Positions 51,296-59,122 of a stretch of 64,000 nucleotides of DNA are shown one piece after another (position 1 is the stretch's first letter; each line of letters begins with the position of its first letter). Location: positions 61,117-125,116 of the forward strand of contig JAQVDP010000014.1 in the NCBI GenBank assembly GCA_028698335.1. Direction: 5' to 3'. Origin of the DNA: Nevskiales bacterium. GTDB lineage: Bacteria > Pseudomonadota > Gammaproteobacteria > Nevskiales > Nevskiaceae. Both the position numbers and the translations under genes were made by a program. The notes under the pieces were generated by a model. The model made no database searches and had not been told where the DNA came from. It worked only from the letters and a program-made list of their open reading frames with translations.

Positions 51296-51616
51296 TTACT
51301 TCTTGTCACCGCACTTGCCTTCGCCACACTTGGCTTCGGCCTTCTTCTCACCGCAATTGGCGTCCGTCTTCTTCTCGCCACAGTTGGCGTCGGTCTTCTT
51401 CTCGCCGCAATTGGCTTCCGACTTCTTCTCGCCGCAGTTGGCTTCGGCCTTCTTCTCGCCGCACTTGCTTTCGCCGCATTTCTGCTCGCCGGCGGACGCC
51501 ACCATGTAACCCCCGCCCAGGTCCGAAGCCTGGAAAACGGAGGCCTGCGCCGCCATGCCGCTCAGCGCGAACATCGCACCCAAAGCCACGGCCATCGGTT
51601 TACGGTCATTGCTCAT
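51296..51616 (-). CDS. hvfA: HvfA/bufferin-type RiPP metallophore precursor with eight Cys-Gly motifs
   Basis: A 106-residue precursor. Residues 1 to about 26 form a signal peptide (MAVALGAMFALSGMAAQA), followed by a short linker (SDLGGGYMVASA) and a repetitive core with Cys47, 52, 61, 70, 79, 88, 97 and 102. The last motif is the family signature EGKCG; the others are variants ExKCG or (E/D)ANCG. In known systems these cysteines are oxidised by the MNIO enzyme and bind Cu. GGAG lies seven bases before ATG 51616. It is the first gene of the operon, so peptide is probably made in excess. Confidence 0.9.
   Translation of the reverse strand: MSNDRKPMAVALGAMFALSGMAAQASVFQASDLGGGYMVASAGEQKCGESKCGEKKAEANCGEKKSEANCGEKKTDANCGEKKTDANCGEKKAEAKCGEGKCGDKK
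51302..51463 (-). repeat. 27-bp coding repeats in the hvfA core
   Basis: Residues 52-96 of HvfA are five copies of a 9-residue unit, CGEKK plus (A/S/T)(E/D)A(N/K), encoded by near-identical 27-bp units, with a final partial unit. The DNA shows the same regular spacing. Copy number is likely to vary by slippage between strains. Confidence 0.9.
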
Positions 51617-51902
51617 TGTCACTCTCCTTACGATTCATTTTGCTGTGATCGGGACATCGTGCCCGGGAATACTGCGGGGAACCACCTGGCCACTGGATGA
51701 ACCGGCCTTCCCCGAATACGGACTTCCCGCAGAATCGGATCCACATGTGCAACTCACCGACGTTCGCCATGCCCCGGCATGGAGCGGCGCGTCGCCGTCC
51801 GCTACCGTGCGCATGTCGCCCGTTGGGCGATCTTGCAGGAAACTTCAGGACAGATGCTAGCCGTCATCGCGAACTCACTCTGTATCCACGGGTCCTAGCT
51901 TT
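51617..51902. other. Divergent regulatory gap between hvfA and the AraC gene
   Basis: This 286-base gap must hold the promoters of both genes. I see the hvfA ribosome-binding site but no convincing sigma70 boxes; a non-sigma70 (for example ECF-type) promoter for hvfA is possible. No gene or repeat is supported. Confidence 0.5.
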
Positions 51903-52880
51903 ATGCTCGAAACTCCAGAGGACAGTGCACTCGATTCGGTGCTCAACGCCTACCACCTGCGCGCACGGATCACCGACAACCCGAAACTGTGCGGGCGCTG
52001 GCGCGAGCCGGAGGAAGCCGGTCCGCGTGCCTATTTCCACCTGATCGATCGCGGCATGTGCTGGTTCGAGGCCGGCTGTCTCGACATGCCGGTGCGGCTT
52101 GCCGCCGGCGATCTCATCCTGCTGCCGCGCGGGGACGCGCATGTCCTGACCAGCGAGCCGGAGCCGGGCCCGGCCGACGCCTGCTTCTCGACACTGCTGT
52201 GCGGCGAATTCGAGTTCGAGGGCGGCACCGCCGGCAATCCGCTGCTCGATGCGCTGCCGGACTGCATCGTCGTCCACGCCGCCGACGCCGGAGACGCCTT
52301 CCGCCGCCTCGCGGAACTGCTCGGCGAAGAGTCCAGACGCCCGGACTTCGGCAAGCAGGCCGTCATGGACAAGCTCGCCGATGCACTGTTCACGATGGCG
52401 GTCCGCCACTACCTGAAGACGGCACCGGGGCGGCGCGGCCTGCTCGCCGGCCTGGCCGACGGGCGTTTGCGGCCGGCGCTCGAAGCCATGCATCGTGACC
52501 CTGGACGCGACTGGAGCGTCGCCCAGCTCGCCGGCATCGCGTGCCTGTCGCGCACCGCCTTCGCCCAACGCTTCTCGCAGGCGCTCGGGCAGAGTCCGAT
52601 CCAGTATCTGACGCGGTGGCGGATGACGATCGCCCTCGGGCTGCTGCGTGATCCGCGACTGTCGGTGGCCGCGATCGCCGAACAGCTCGGGTATCAGACC
52701 GAGGCGGCGTTTCGCAGAAGCTTCAAGCGCGTCCACGGCAGCGGGCCCGGGCAGTTCCGCGCCCCGGCGCCGCGCCGCCTGAACCGCAACGGCGGAGCCC
52801 GCCCTCAGGCGGCGTTGGCCTGGGACTCGAATGCCCGCGACCACTCGATGAACTGCTCCTCGGGCATCGCGCGGCTGTAG
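51903..52880 (+). CDS. AraC family transcriptional regulator
   Basis: A 325-residue regulator with an N-terminal cupin-like sensing domain (YFHLIDRGMCWFEA...LAAGDLILLPRGDAHVL) and two C-terminal helix-turn-helix motifs (WSVAQLAGIACLSRTAFAQRFSQALGQSP and LSVAAIAEQLGYQTEAAFRRSFKRVHG). It is divergent from hvfA. Control of hvf genes is possible, but members of this cupin_6 type often act on neighbouring oxidoreductases. Its last 25 codons overlap the 3' end of the opposite gene by 76 bases. Confidence 0.9.
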   Translation: MLETPEDSALDSVLNAYHLRARITDNPKLCGRWREPEEAGPRAYFHLIDRGMCWFEAGCLDMPVRLAAGDLILLPRGDAHVLTSEPEPGPADACFSTLLCGEFEFEGGTAGNPLLDALPDCIVVHAADAGDAFRRLAELLGEESRRPDFGKQAVMDKLADALFTMAVRHYLKTAPGRRGLLAGLADGRLRPALEAMHRDPGRDWSVAQLAGIACLSRTAFAQRFSQALGQSPIQYLTRWRMTIALGLLRDPRLSVAAIAEQLGYQTEAAFRRSFKRVHGSGPGQFRAPAPRRLNRNGGARPQAALAWDSNARDHSMNCSSGIARL

Positions 52881-54865
52881 AGGAAACCCTGCTGGACCGC
52901 ACAACCCAGATCGCGCAGGCGCAACGCGTCCTCCTCGGTCTCGACCCCCTCGACCACCATCGACATGCCGACGCGCCTGGCCAGCTCCGACATCGAGCGG
53001 ATGATCTCCGCCGCACGGTCGTTCTGCGCCGCGGCCCGCGACACGACCGGGTCGATCTTGATCCGGTCGATGTCGAAGCGGTACAGATGGCTGATCGACG
53101 AATACCCCGTGCCGAAATCGTCGAGCGCCAGTTTGACGCCGATCGCCCTGAGCGCGTGCAGGATCTCCTCCGCCTCGTCGAGATTGCCGACCAGGGCCGT
53201 CTCGGTGATCTCCGCCACCAGCTGCGCCGGCGGCAGGCCGCTGTCGCGCAGCGCGTCGCGCACCATCTGCAGCACCGCCGGCGACAGCAGCTTGGCGGAA
53301 AGGTTGAACGACACGTTGAGCTTGAAGCCGCGCTCCGACCACGCCCGCACGCTGCGGCAGGCCTGCACCAGCACGGTCCGGGTCATGTCGCGAATGATCT
53401 CGGAACTCTCCGCGATCGGAATGAACTCGCCCGGCAGCACCACCCTGCCGTCAGGCTGGCGCCAGCGCACCAGGATCTCCGCGGACACCACCTTCTTGTG
53501 CTGCACGTCGACGATCGGCTGGAAGAACGGCACGAACTGCCCCTCGCGCAGGCCCATGCGGATCTGCTCGGCCAAGGCCAGATGCTTGCGCAGGCGATGC
53601 GTATGTCCGCGCTCGCCAAAGCGCAGATCGCCGGCGCCGCTCTGGCGCGCCAGCCGCAACGCCTCGATGCAGACGTTGACGTACTCCTCGGCGTCGCGCG
53701 CGTCGTCGGGATAGACCGCGGCACCCGCCGCCACCCCGAGCAGGAATCGCTGCTCCTCGATCTCGATCGGCGTCGACAGGCGCGACAGCGCCTCGGCGGT
53801 CACGCGCTTGAGATCCGCCCGCGTCACCGCCTCGGCGGTGCCGCGATCGACCAGAATCGCCAGCGTGTCCGGATCGATGCGAAACAGCGTGGTCGGCAAC
53901 ACGTCCAGGGCATGCAAGCGCTCGCTGGCGGCGCGCATCACCGTCTCGGCCAGCCGCAAGCCGAAGCCGCTGCGCAGGCTGGCATAGGTGCTGACCCCGA
54001 GCAGCAGCAGGCCGTGGCTGCCGTCGATCGGCCGTACCCGCCGGACCTCGCGCAGCTCCACATCCAGGCTGTTGCGGTTCGGCAGACCCGTGCCCGGGTC
54101 CACATAGGCGATGCGGCGGATGTGATCGGCCTGCGCCTGCAGCTTGTGGATGGCGCGGACGATGTCGCCGAACTCGTCCTGGGTTTCCTCCAGCGACCGG
54201 CTCGGCGCGTGCCCGGTCAGCACCGCATTGAGACTGCCCGTCACCGCCCCCAGCGGTCGCACCAGACGGCGGTACGCCAGAACGCTGAGCACCAGCGTCA
54301 GCAGCAAGGCGCCGGCGACACTCGCCAGCGCCAGCCCGAGCTGTCCGCGCAGCCGCGAGAACTCCTGCAATGAACCGCTCAGACCGCTGGCGTTGTCGCG
54401 TTCCAGCACCGAGGCCAGACGTCGGCCGGCCCGGTGCTGCAGCTCCAGCGTGATCTCCGACAGGCGCGAAATACGCTCGTCCGACGCCGGCGCATTGATC
54501 AGCTCCCGGATCTCCTGCCCGCGCGCGTCCACCAGGGTCCGCAGCGCCGCAATGTCCTTATCCCCGGAGCCCGACAGGAACCGCAGCTGTCCCAGCAGCG
54601 CGCCGAGTTCCCGATCCAGGCGCCGCAACGCCGGCTCCGGGTCCAGCTCGGCCGCCTCGGCACGCCGCGCCGACTCGGCCTGGACGTGCATCTCCATCAG
54701 GGCGTTGTTGATGACCACGGCCATCGAGATGCGGTTCGCGCGCCCGCGCAGGCTCGGCTCGAAGCGTTCGTCCGACTGCAGCGAAGGCACGATCAAGACC
54801 CCCGCCAGGACAATGGCGAGGTTGACCAGCACAATCACCGCGATGAACTTGGTGCGGACCGTCAT
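52805..54865 (-). CDS. Membrane EAL phosphodiesterase with degenerate GGDEF domain
   Basis: A 686-residue protein. Two helices flank a periplasmic sensor region (about 25-170), followed by a HAMP-like linker, GGDEF and EAL domains. The GGDEF site is degraded (FRIDPDTLAILVD in place of RxGGDEF), so no cyclase activity is expected. The EAL domain keeps EILVRWRQPDG, NLSAKLL, EITETAL, DDFGTGYSS, KIDP and EGVET, consistent with c-di-GMP hydrolysis. The start is ATG 54865. Confidence 0.9.
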   Translation of the reverse strand: MTVRTKFIAVIVLVNLAIVLAGVLIVPSLQSDERFEPSLRGRANRISMAVVINNALMEMHVQAESARRAEAAELDPEPALRRLDRELGALLGQLRFLSGSGDKDIAALRTLVDARGQEIRELINAPASDERISRLSEITLELQHRAGRRLASVLERDNASGLSGSLQEFSRLRGQLGLALASVAGALLLTLVLSVLAYRRLVRPLGAVTGSLNAVLTGHAPSRSLEETQDEFGDIVRAIHKLQAQADHIRRIAYVDPGTGLPNRNSLDVELREVRRVRPIDGSHGLLLLGVSTYASLRSGFGLRLAETVMRAASERLHALDVLPTTLFRIDPDTLAILVDRGTAEAVTRADLKRVTAEALSRLSTPIEIEEQRFLLGVAAGAAVYPDDARDAEEYVNVCIEALRLARQSGAGDLRFGERGHTHRLRKHLALAEQIRMGLREGQFVPFFQPIVDVQHKKVVSAEILVRWRQPDGRVVLPGEFIPIAESSEIIRDMTRTVLVQACRSVRAWSERGFKLNVSFNLSAKLLSPAVLQMVRDALRDSGLPPAQLVAEITETALVGNLDEAEEILHALRAIGVKLALDDFGTGYSSISHLYRFDIDRIKIDPVVSRAAAQNDRAAEIIRSMSELARRVGMSMVVEGVETEEDALRLRDLGCAVQQGFLYSRAMPEEQFIEWSRAFESQANAA

Positions 54866-55082
54866 CCTCGAACTCGATCGGCGGCCGCCGACAGCCGACG
54901 ACCGGCAACATGTCACCGCATTCTAGCCCGGAACGCGCGTGCGCCAAGCGTCAATATGCATCAACGGCTGCCAACTCGCGCACATACCCCGGCCGTCACG
55001 GCCGGTCATGCCCGCCGCGTTCCGATCCGCTTCATCCGGTACAATCCGCTGCCGCCGCCGACGCGGCGCCCCTCCACAAAGA

Positions 55083-55140
55083 GGGCCTGTAGCTCAGTTG
55101 GTTAGAGCAGGGGACTCATAATCGATTAGTCGAGGCCCCA
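55083..55140 (+). pseudogene. Broken tRNA(CAT), 5' half only
   Basis: The first 41 bases match an intact CAT-anticodon tRNA (acceptor GGGCCTG, D-arm, anticodon loop CTCATAA with CAT at 55117-55119). The 3' side of the anticodon stem then fails to pair (GGGGA with TCGAT). The T-arm is missing and AGGCCC at 55133-55138 could still pair with the acceptor. It is either the chromosomal half left by integration or a decayed copy. A TACAAT box at 55040-55045 may be its old promoter. Confidence 0.75.
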
Positions 55141-55199
55141 AGGAAGCGTTAGAATTACCACCTTCGAAGCCTTGGCTTGCGGAGGTAAAATCAGAAAAA

Positions 55200-55276
55200 G
55201 GGCCTATAGCTCAGTTGGTTAGAGCAGCCGACTCATAATCGGTAGGTCGCAGGTTCAAGTCCTGCTGGGCCCACCA
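55200..55276 (+). tRNA. tRNA with CAT anticodon (tRNA-Ile2 or elongator tRNA-Met)
   Basis: A 77-base cloverleaf: acceptor GGGCCTA/TGGGCCC, D-arm AGCTC..GAGC, anticodon stem GCCGA/TCGGT with loop CTCATAA (CAT at 55234-55236), T-arm GCAGG/CCTGC and encoded CCA. The GACTCATAATCG region resembles lysidine-type tRNA-Ile2 as well as Met tRNA, so identity is open. It shares 12 identical bases (GACTCATAATCG) with the broken copy upstream, the likely recombination core. Confidence 0.93.
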
Positions 55277-55347
55277 TCTACCGCCAAATTGTCCCAAAGG
55301 TACAATTTCGGTACAGTCAGAAACACTGGAACTGTACCGAGGCCCCT

Positions 55348-56466
55348 ATGGCGACACTGGTAAAGACACCCTCCGGCACCTGGAAAGCCGTCATCCGCAA
55401 GGTCGGCTTTCCAACCGCAACCAAAACCTTCCGTACCAAGCGGGATGCCGAAGACTGGGCGCGTCGTACAGAGGACGAGATGGTACGCGGTGTCTATATC
55501 CAACGCGCACCAGCCGAACGAATGACTGTAGCCGATGCCCTCAAACGCTATCTGGCAGAAGTCTCCCCAACCAAACGGCCTGCGTCCGCAGCCAGCGACG
55601 CTCGGCACTCCAAGCCGTTAATTCAGCACCTCGGCAAGTATTCCCTGGCCGCCCTCACCCCTGAGATCATCGCGAAGTATCGTGATGACCGACTGGCAGG
55701 GCTGGATAGAAAGGACGCCAAGGGAAGGCCCACCCCTAAACCCCGCTCACCGAACACGGTCCGCCTCGATCTGGCACTGCTGGGCCACATGTTCAGCACC
55801 GCGATCAAGGAATGGGGTATTGGCCTGCCAAGCAATCCGGTACAGAACATCCGCCGCCCCGCGCCGCCACCCGGTCGCGAACGGCGCCTCAGTCCGGACG
55901 AAGAAACACGACTGATGCAGGCAGTCGATGCGCACAGCAACCCAATGCTCGGCTGGATCGTCCGTATCGCCCTGGAAACGGGCATGCGCTCGTCGGAGAT
56001 CACCACCCTTCGCCGGAGCCAGGTCGATCTGAAACGGCGCATCGTGCGCCTTCTGGAGACAAAGAACACCCTGCCCCGCACCGTTCCCCTGACCAGTACC
56101 GCCGTAGACATATTCCGGCAGGCTCTGGCCAATCCGGTTCGCCCTATTGATACCGATCTGATTTTCTTCGGAGAGCCTGGAAAAGATGGTCAGCGGCGGC
56201 CCTACAACTTCAACAAGGTCTGGTTGAACACCAAGGAAAGTGTCGGGCTGAAAGACCTACGATTCCACGACCTTCGCCATGAAGCGGTTAGCCGTTTTGT
56301 CGAAGGCGGTCTGAGCGACCAACAGGTAGCGGCAATCAGCGGCCACAAGTCCATGCAGATGCTGCGGCGATACACCCACCTGCGAGCGGAGGACCTGGTA
56401 GATGAGCTGGATGCCATCTCGACGCGCAGAGCAGGCAAGCAACAAGACGCCAAAAAGCCAAACTGA
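55348..56466 (+). CDS. int: Tyrosine-type site-specific integrase
   Basis: A 372-residue tyrosine recombinase that integrates and excises the element. The N-terminal arm-binding domain (TPSGTWKAVIRKVGFPTATKTFRTKRDAEDWAR) and a SAM-like core-binding domain precede the catalytic domain with Arg214 (TGMRSSEI), His307 and Arg310 (FHDLRHEA), His333 (SGHKS) and nucleophile Tyr342 (RRYTH). All catalytic residues are present. Its position directly after a tRNA gene is typical of ICEs. Confidence 0.95.
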   Translation: MATLVKTPSGTWKAVIRKVGFPTATKTFRTKRDAEDWARRTEDEMVRGVYIQRAPAERMTVADALKRYLAEVSPTKRPASAASDARHSKPLIQHLGKYSLAALTPEIIAKYRDDRLAGLDRKDAKGRPTPKPRSPNTVRLDLALLGHMFSTAIKEWGIGLPSNPVQNIRRPAPPPGRERRLSPDEETRLMQAVDAHSNPMLGWIVRIALETGMRSSEITTLRRSQVDLKRRIVRLLETKNTLPRTVPLTSTAVDIFRQALANPVRPIDTDLIFFGEPGKDGQRRPYNFNKVWLNTKESVGLKDLRFHDLRHEAVSRFVEGGLSDQQVAAISGHKSMQMLRRYTHLRAEDLVDELDAISTRRAGKQQDAKKPN

Positions 56467-56508
56467 CGGGTCGTCATTACAGCCAGCTAAGCGCAGAGCG
56501 CTGCGCTA

Positions 56509-56550
56509 TGTATGTAGTATGTTGTAGTAGCGTACAACATACTACATACA
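56509..56550. repeat. Perfect 17-bp inverted repeat downstream of int
   Basis: TGTATGTAGTATGTTGT (56509-56525) is exactly complementary to 56534-56550, with an 8-base spacer AGTAGCGT. It is AT-rich, unlike a typical terminator stem, and has no T-run. It lies between the convergent int and regulator genes. It could be a protein-binding site or a bidirectional 3'-end structure. Confidence 0.85.
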
Positions 56551-56573
56551 CCGTTCTGGCCGATGCCCTCGAA

Positions 56574-56586
56574 TTTAGCCGCTAAA
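56574..56586. promoter_or_regulatory. KorB-type operator 1
   Basis: TTTAGCCGCTAAA matches the RK2 KorB operator consensus TTTAGC(G/C)GCTAAA exactly. It lies between int and the 3' end of the minus-strand regulator, not in an obvious promoter; KorB can act at a distance. Confidence 0.75.
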
Positions 56587-56606
56587 ATCCAGCCGTCCTA
56601 GGGATA

Positions 56607-57479
56607 TCAGTGCCAGGTGCTACTGTCATCTGCACCGCCCGCCGGAAGATCGTCGAGCTCTGCGGTGCCACCTTGAAACAGCTGCGCACGTAAACTCTTC
56701 GCCACCACCATGCGGTGCTGTTCAGCACGCAACTGCTGCTTCAGCAATTCATTTTCGTCCGTCATCCAGGGTGCCCAGTAAACCGTACCCGCAGGTGCTG
56801 CCGATCCGCTGCCGAAATACTCAGAAATCCAATCCTTGAGCGGAGTGACCAACCCGTGCCGAGAAAGTATTTCCCGGGTGCCAGGCATCGACATGAGGCC
56901 TTCAAGCAAGACCCGCAAAGCCGTTGATTTTATCTGCCCAAGCACATCCCAGGCACGAACCACCCGAATTGCAGTGACAAAACACTCCAGCTCAGCTACG
57001 ACAGAGTCTGGTCTGCCCCGAAGACACTTGGTCTGAAACGCAAAGATCCTGGCCAAGATCACATCCTCGAAGAAAAACTGACTCAATCCACCTTCGGGCC
57101 ATTCGCCCCCTGGCATCAAACAATCAGCCATCCGGAAATCGTGGGGCGTTATGCTTCCCCACAAAGCATCCCACAAGGGCACGTTCATCGGGCCGACTTC
57201 GAATACCGTGCGGGCAGCCTGAAAAACCTCACAATTTGCACAGAGAATATCCGCTCTCGGAGAGATATCTCCCCGTCGATAGCGATATATGGTTGCCTGG
57301 TCAACATCATCAAAAGGCATCCAGTCACACATTTCAGCGGGCGCTCTTTCCCCTGCCAAGAAGTGATACCAAGCGATCGTTTTCATGCGTTCGCTTTCAT
57401 GCCTGGCTGGCCTTCCACGGGTACGACTCAACTTTGTTTTCTTTTGCGTGATATTCGGCATTTCCGCGCCTGTATTCAT
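56607..57479 (-). CDS. Putative HTH DNA-binding protein of the element
   Basis: A 290-residue protein I cannot assign to a named family. A basic N-terminus (KKTKLSRTRGRPARHESERM) is followed by a likely helix-turn-helix, VDQATIYRYRRGDISPRADIL (about residues 56-78), then a mostly helical region and a polar C-terminus with a short coiled-coil stretch (DENELLKQQLRAEQHRM). ATG 57479 has GGAAGG seven bases upstream. Divergent from the Xis-like gene, it may repress it. Confidence 0.7.
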   Translation of the reverse strand: MNTGAEMPNITQKKTKLSRTRGRPARHESERMKTIAWYHFLAGERAPAEMCDWMPFDDVDQATIYRYRRGDISPRADILCANCEVFQAARTVFEVGPMNVPLWDALWGSITPHDFRMADCLMPGGEWPEGGLSQFFFEDVILARIFAFQTKCLRGRPDSVVAELECFVTAIRVVRAWDVLGQIKSTALRVLLEGLMSMPGTREILSRHGLVTPLKDWISEYFGSGSAAPAGTVYWAPWMTDENELLKQQLRAEQHRMVVAKSLRAQLFQGGTAELDDLPAGGADDSSTWH

Positions 57480-57560
57480 GACCATGCCTTCCTTTTAATG
57501 GTGGTTACCGAAGCCCAGAGAATATTGAACTTACTAGGCGTATTCACAAGGAGCCAACCG

Positions 57561-57773
57561 ATGACCACCGAAGAACAACTGCTTGACCGTTATGGACCGT
57601 TGCTCTCACTGACAGAACTTTCAGAGTTACTTAAGCGTAGTCCAGATGGTCTCCGCATAGCGTTGCGAAGTCAAACCGAGTTTGCGCAGAAATGGAACGC
57701 TGCCAAACGCAAAGTAGGCCGACGTGTTTATTTCCGTGCAAGTGATGTTGCCGAACTCATCGACGAGGCATGA
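57561..57773 (+). CDS. Excisionase/AlpA-like small HTH protein
   Basis: A 70-residue protein with an HTH_17/MerR-like fold: LLSLTELSELLKRSPDGLRIALRS, then GRRVYFRASDVAELIDE, the pattern of excisionases and AlpA-type regulators of integrated elements. AAGGAG precedes the ATG. Role in excision is inferred from position and fold type. Confidence 0.75.
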   Translation: MTTEEQLLDRYGPLLSLTELSELLKRSPDGLRIALRSQTEFAQKWNAAKRKVGRRVYFRASDVAELIDEA

Positions 57774-57783
57774 GGGCGATGAT

Positions 57784-58200
57784 GTGGATGATACCGTCAT
57801 TGTTCGTCGCAAAGTCCGGTCGAATTTCACCACGCTACCCAATGAGCTTATCCGGAACCCCAATTTGTCCTGGAAAGCGCTGGGAATCCTGGTGTTCGTG
57901 CTGTCACTGCCGGACAACTTCCGGCTACGCCTGTCCCACCTGTCCAAGCAGAAAAAGTCGGGGCGAGACGCGACACGAACAGGGCTCCAGGAGCTGCAAC
58001 AAGCAGGCTATCTGCGAATCAAGCGAGAGCGTGGAGAACGAGGCAAATTCAGTCACACGACCTGGCTCGTGTCCGACCAACCCGAGTACCTGGATCATGA
58101 TCCACCACGTTCGGATTTTCCGACTACGGTAAATCCAACTACGGATAATCCGCATTCGGAAAACCCGACGCTAATAAATACTAAGGATAAAAAGAACTGA
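57784..58200 (+). CDS. Winged-helix protein of the element (replication- or regulation-type)
   Basis: A protein of about 138 residues. RSNFTTLPNELIRNPNLSWKALGILVFVLSLPDNFRLRLSHLS followed by GRDATRTGLQELQQAGYLRIKRE is the helix-turn-helix pattern seen in plasmid and ICE proteins with a RepA/DnaD-like N-terminal domain. The C-terminus is Pro/Thr/Asn-rich. GTG 57784 (with GAGGG upstream) is preferred; ATG 57745 would overlap the previous gene. Confidence 0.72.
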   Translation: MDDTVIVRRKVRSNFTTLPNELIRNPNLSWKALGILVFVLSLPDNFRLRLSHLSKQKKSGRDATRTGLQELQQAGYLRIKRERGERGKFSHTTWLVSDQPEYLDHDPPRSDFPTTVNPTTDNPHSENPTLINTKDKKN

Positions 58201-58590
58201 TGTTAGTAAAGACTCAGATTAATAAATCGGCTCGCGCCGTGATGGGAACGCCAGGAAGGAGTGATGGCCCAGACTTCAAGATTCTGTTGTGCAAATGGTC
58301 CAAAGATGAGCATGCCAGATTCGATAGTGGACATCGTTTCACAGCGAAACCCTCGCCTGGCGTTAAAACCGAATCATCGACATGCCGGCTGGGCAAAAAC
58401 TGAATCCTGAAATTCATATGAGCGCTACTGAACCGCTATTTCATCGCTATTGGATCACTGTTACAGCGCTGCTACTGGTCATTACAGCGCGGTTCTATAC
58501 CGATTTGTATGCAATACCGGCTGATGCAAGCCAGATGGGGCAAAAATAGCGATGAATTTGACAGTAGTGCAGCGGAGAAGTCGTGGTTGA
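58201..58590. other. Gene-poor segment with short repeats left of oriT
   Basis: No convincing gene. Between 58421 and 58490 short motifs recur: CGCTATT at 58434 and 58445 (11 bp apart), GCTACTG twice, and TTACAGCGC at 58461 and 58482 (21 bp apart). Helically phased repeats beside an IncP oriT recall the bent TraK-binding region of RK2, but no traK is found. A 67-codon open frame at 58200-58403 is not supported. Confidence 0.5.
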
Positions 58591-58711
58591 ACTGCGGGCA
58601 GGATGGGTGAAGTAGGCCCACCACGCAAGCGTGTCGGCCTCTTCACTGAACCTTATTCGCACCTGCGGTGCTCAACGGTCATCCTGCTCTGCGAGGCCAG
58701 TCATACAACGT
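58591..58711. other. oriT: RK2/RP4 (IncP)-type origin of transfer, oriT
   Basis: On the minus strand the order and sequence of RP4 oriT is recognisable: GAGCAGGAT region, GTTGAGCACCG, GGTGCGAATAAGG, CAGTGAAGA, a short inverted repeat (CACGC/GCGTG at 58622-58633), GTGGGCCTACTTCACCC and the nick motif ATCCTG/C. The predicted cut on the minus strand lies between 58599 and 58598. traJ and traI follow immediately on the plus strand, as in RK2. Confidence 0.88.
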
Positions 58712-58724
58712 AACGAGGCGTCAC

Positions 58725-59090
58725 ATGGAAACAGGAAAAACAACCCGGAAAGCATATTCGCCAATCAAGGTGTATTGCCTCCCCTCGGAACGCGAGGTCA
58801 TCGCTGACAACGCCAGAGCTGCTGGCAAGAGCCTGTCGAACTTCCTCTTGAACGTAGGCCAGGGCTACCGGGTTCAGGGCATCACCGACTATGAGCGTGT
58901 GCGTGAGCTGGCCCGGATCAATGGCGACCTTGGCCGACTGGGTGGCCTGCTGAAGCTGTGGCTGACCGATGACGTGAGAACGGCCGCCTTTGGTGCGGAG
59001 ACCATTCACCGCCTGCTGGAACGCATCGAAGCGACCCAGGCGGAAATGGCTGAGGTGATGAAGTCCATCGTTCGTCCCAGGGCGAGCTGA
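58725..59090 (+). CDS. traJ: Conjugal transfer protein TraJ (oriT-binding, relaxosome)
   Basis: A 121-residue ribbon-helix-helix-type protein, the size of RK2 TraJ, which binds oriT beside the nick site and recruits TraI. Segments: KVYCLPSEREVIADNARAAGKSLSNFLLNVGQGY, then VRELARINGDLGRLGGLLKLWLTDD, typical of the TraJ/MobC group. GAGG precedes ATG 58725; an earlier in-frame start lies inside oriT. Confidence 0.9.
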   Translation: METGKTTRKAYSPIKVYCLPSEREVIADNARAAGKSLSNFLLNVGQGYRVQGITDYERVRELARINGDLGRLGGLLKLWLTDDVRTAAFGAETIHRLLERIEATQAEMAEVMKSIVRPRAS

Positions 59091-59093
59091 CGA

Positions 59094-59108
59094 TTTTAGC
59101 GGCTAAAA
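59094..59108. promoter_or_regulatory. KorB-type operator 2 (upstream of traI)
   Basis: TTTTAGCGGCTAAAA is a perfect palindrome containing the KorB consensus TTTAGCGGCTAAA. It sits in the traJ-traI gap, 15 bases before the traI ATG. Confidence 0.8.
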
Positions 59109-59122
59109 AACGGAAGGTGGCC

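Noticed and set aside
51302..51463. Regular 27-bp repeats resembling a CRISPR array
   Set aside because: There are no spacers; the units are contiguous and encode the 9-residue repeats of HvfA.
53750..54120. Active diguanylate cyclase domain
   Set aside because: The GGDEF signature is replaced by DPDTL, so a catalytic call is not supported.
58200..58403. Small 67-codon open frame before oriT
   Set aside because: No ribosome-binding site independent of the previous stop, no recognisable motif and ordinary intergenic composition; not enough support.
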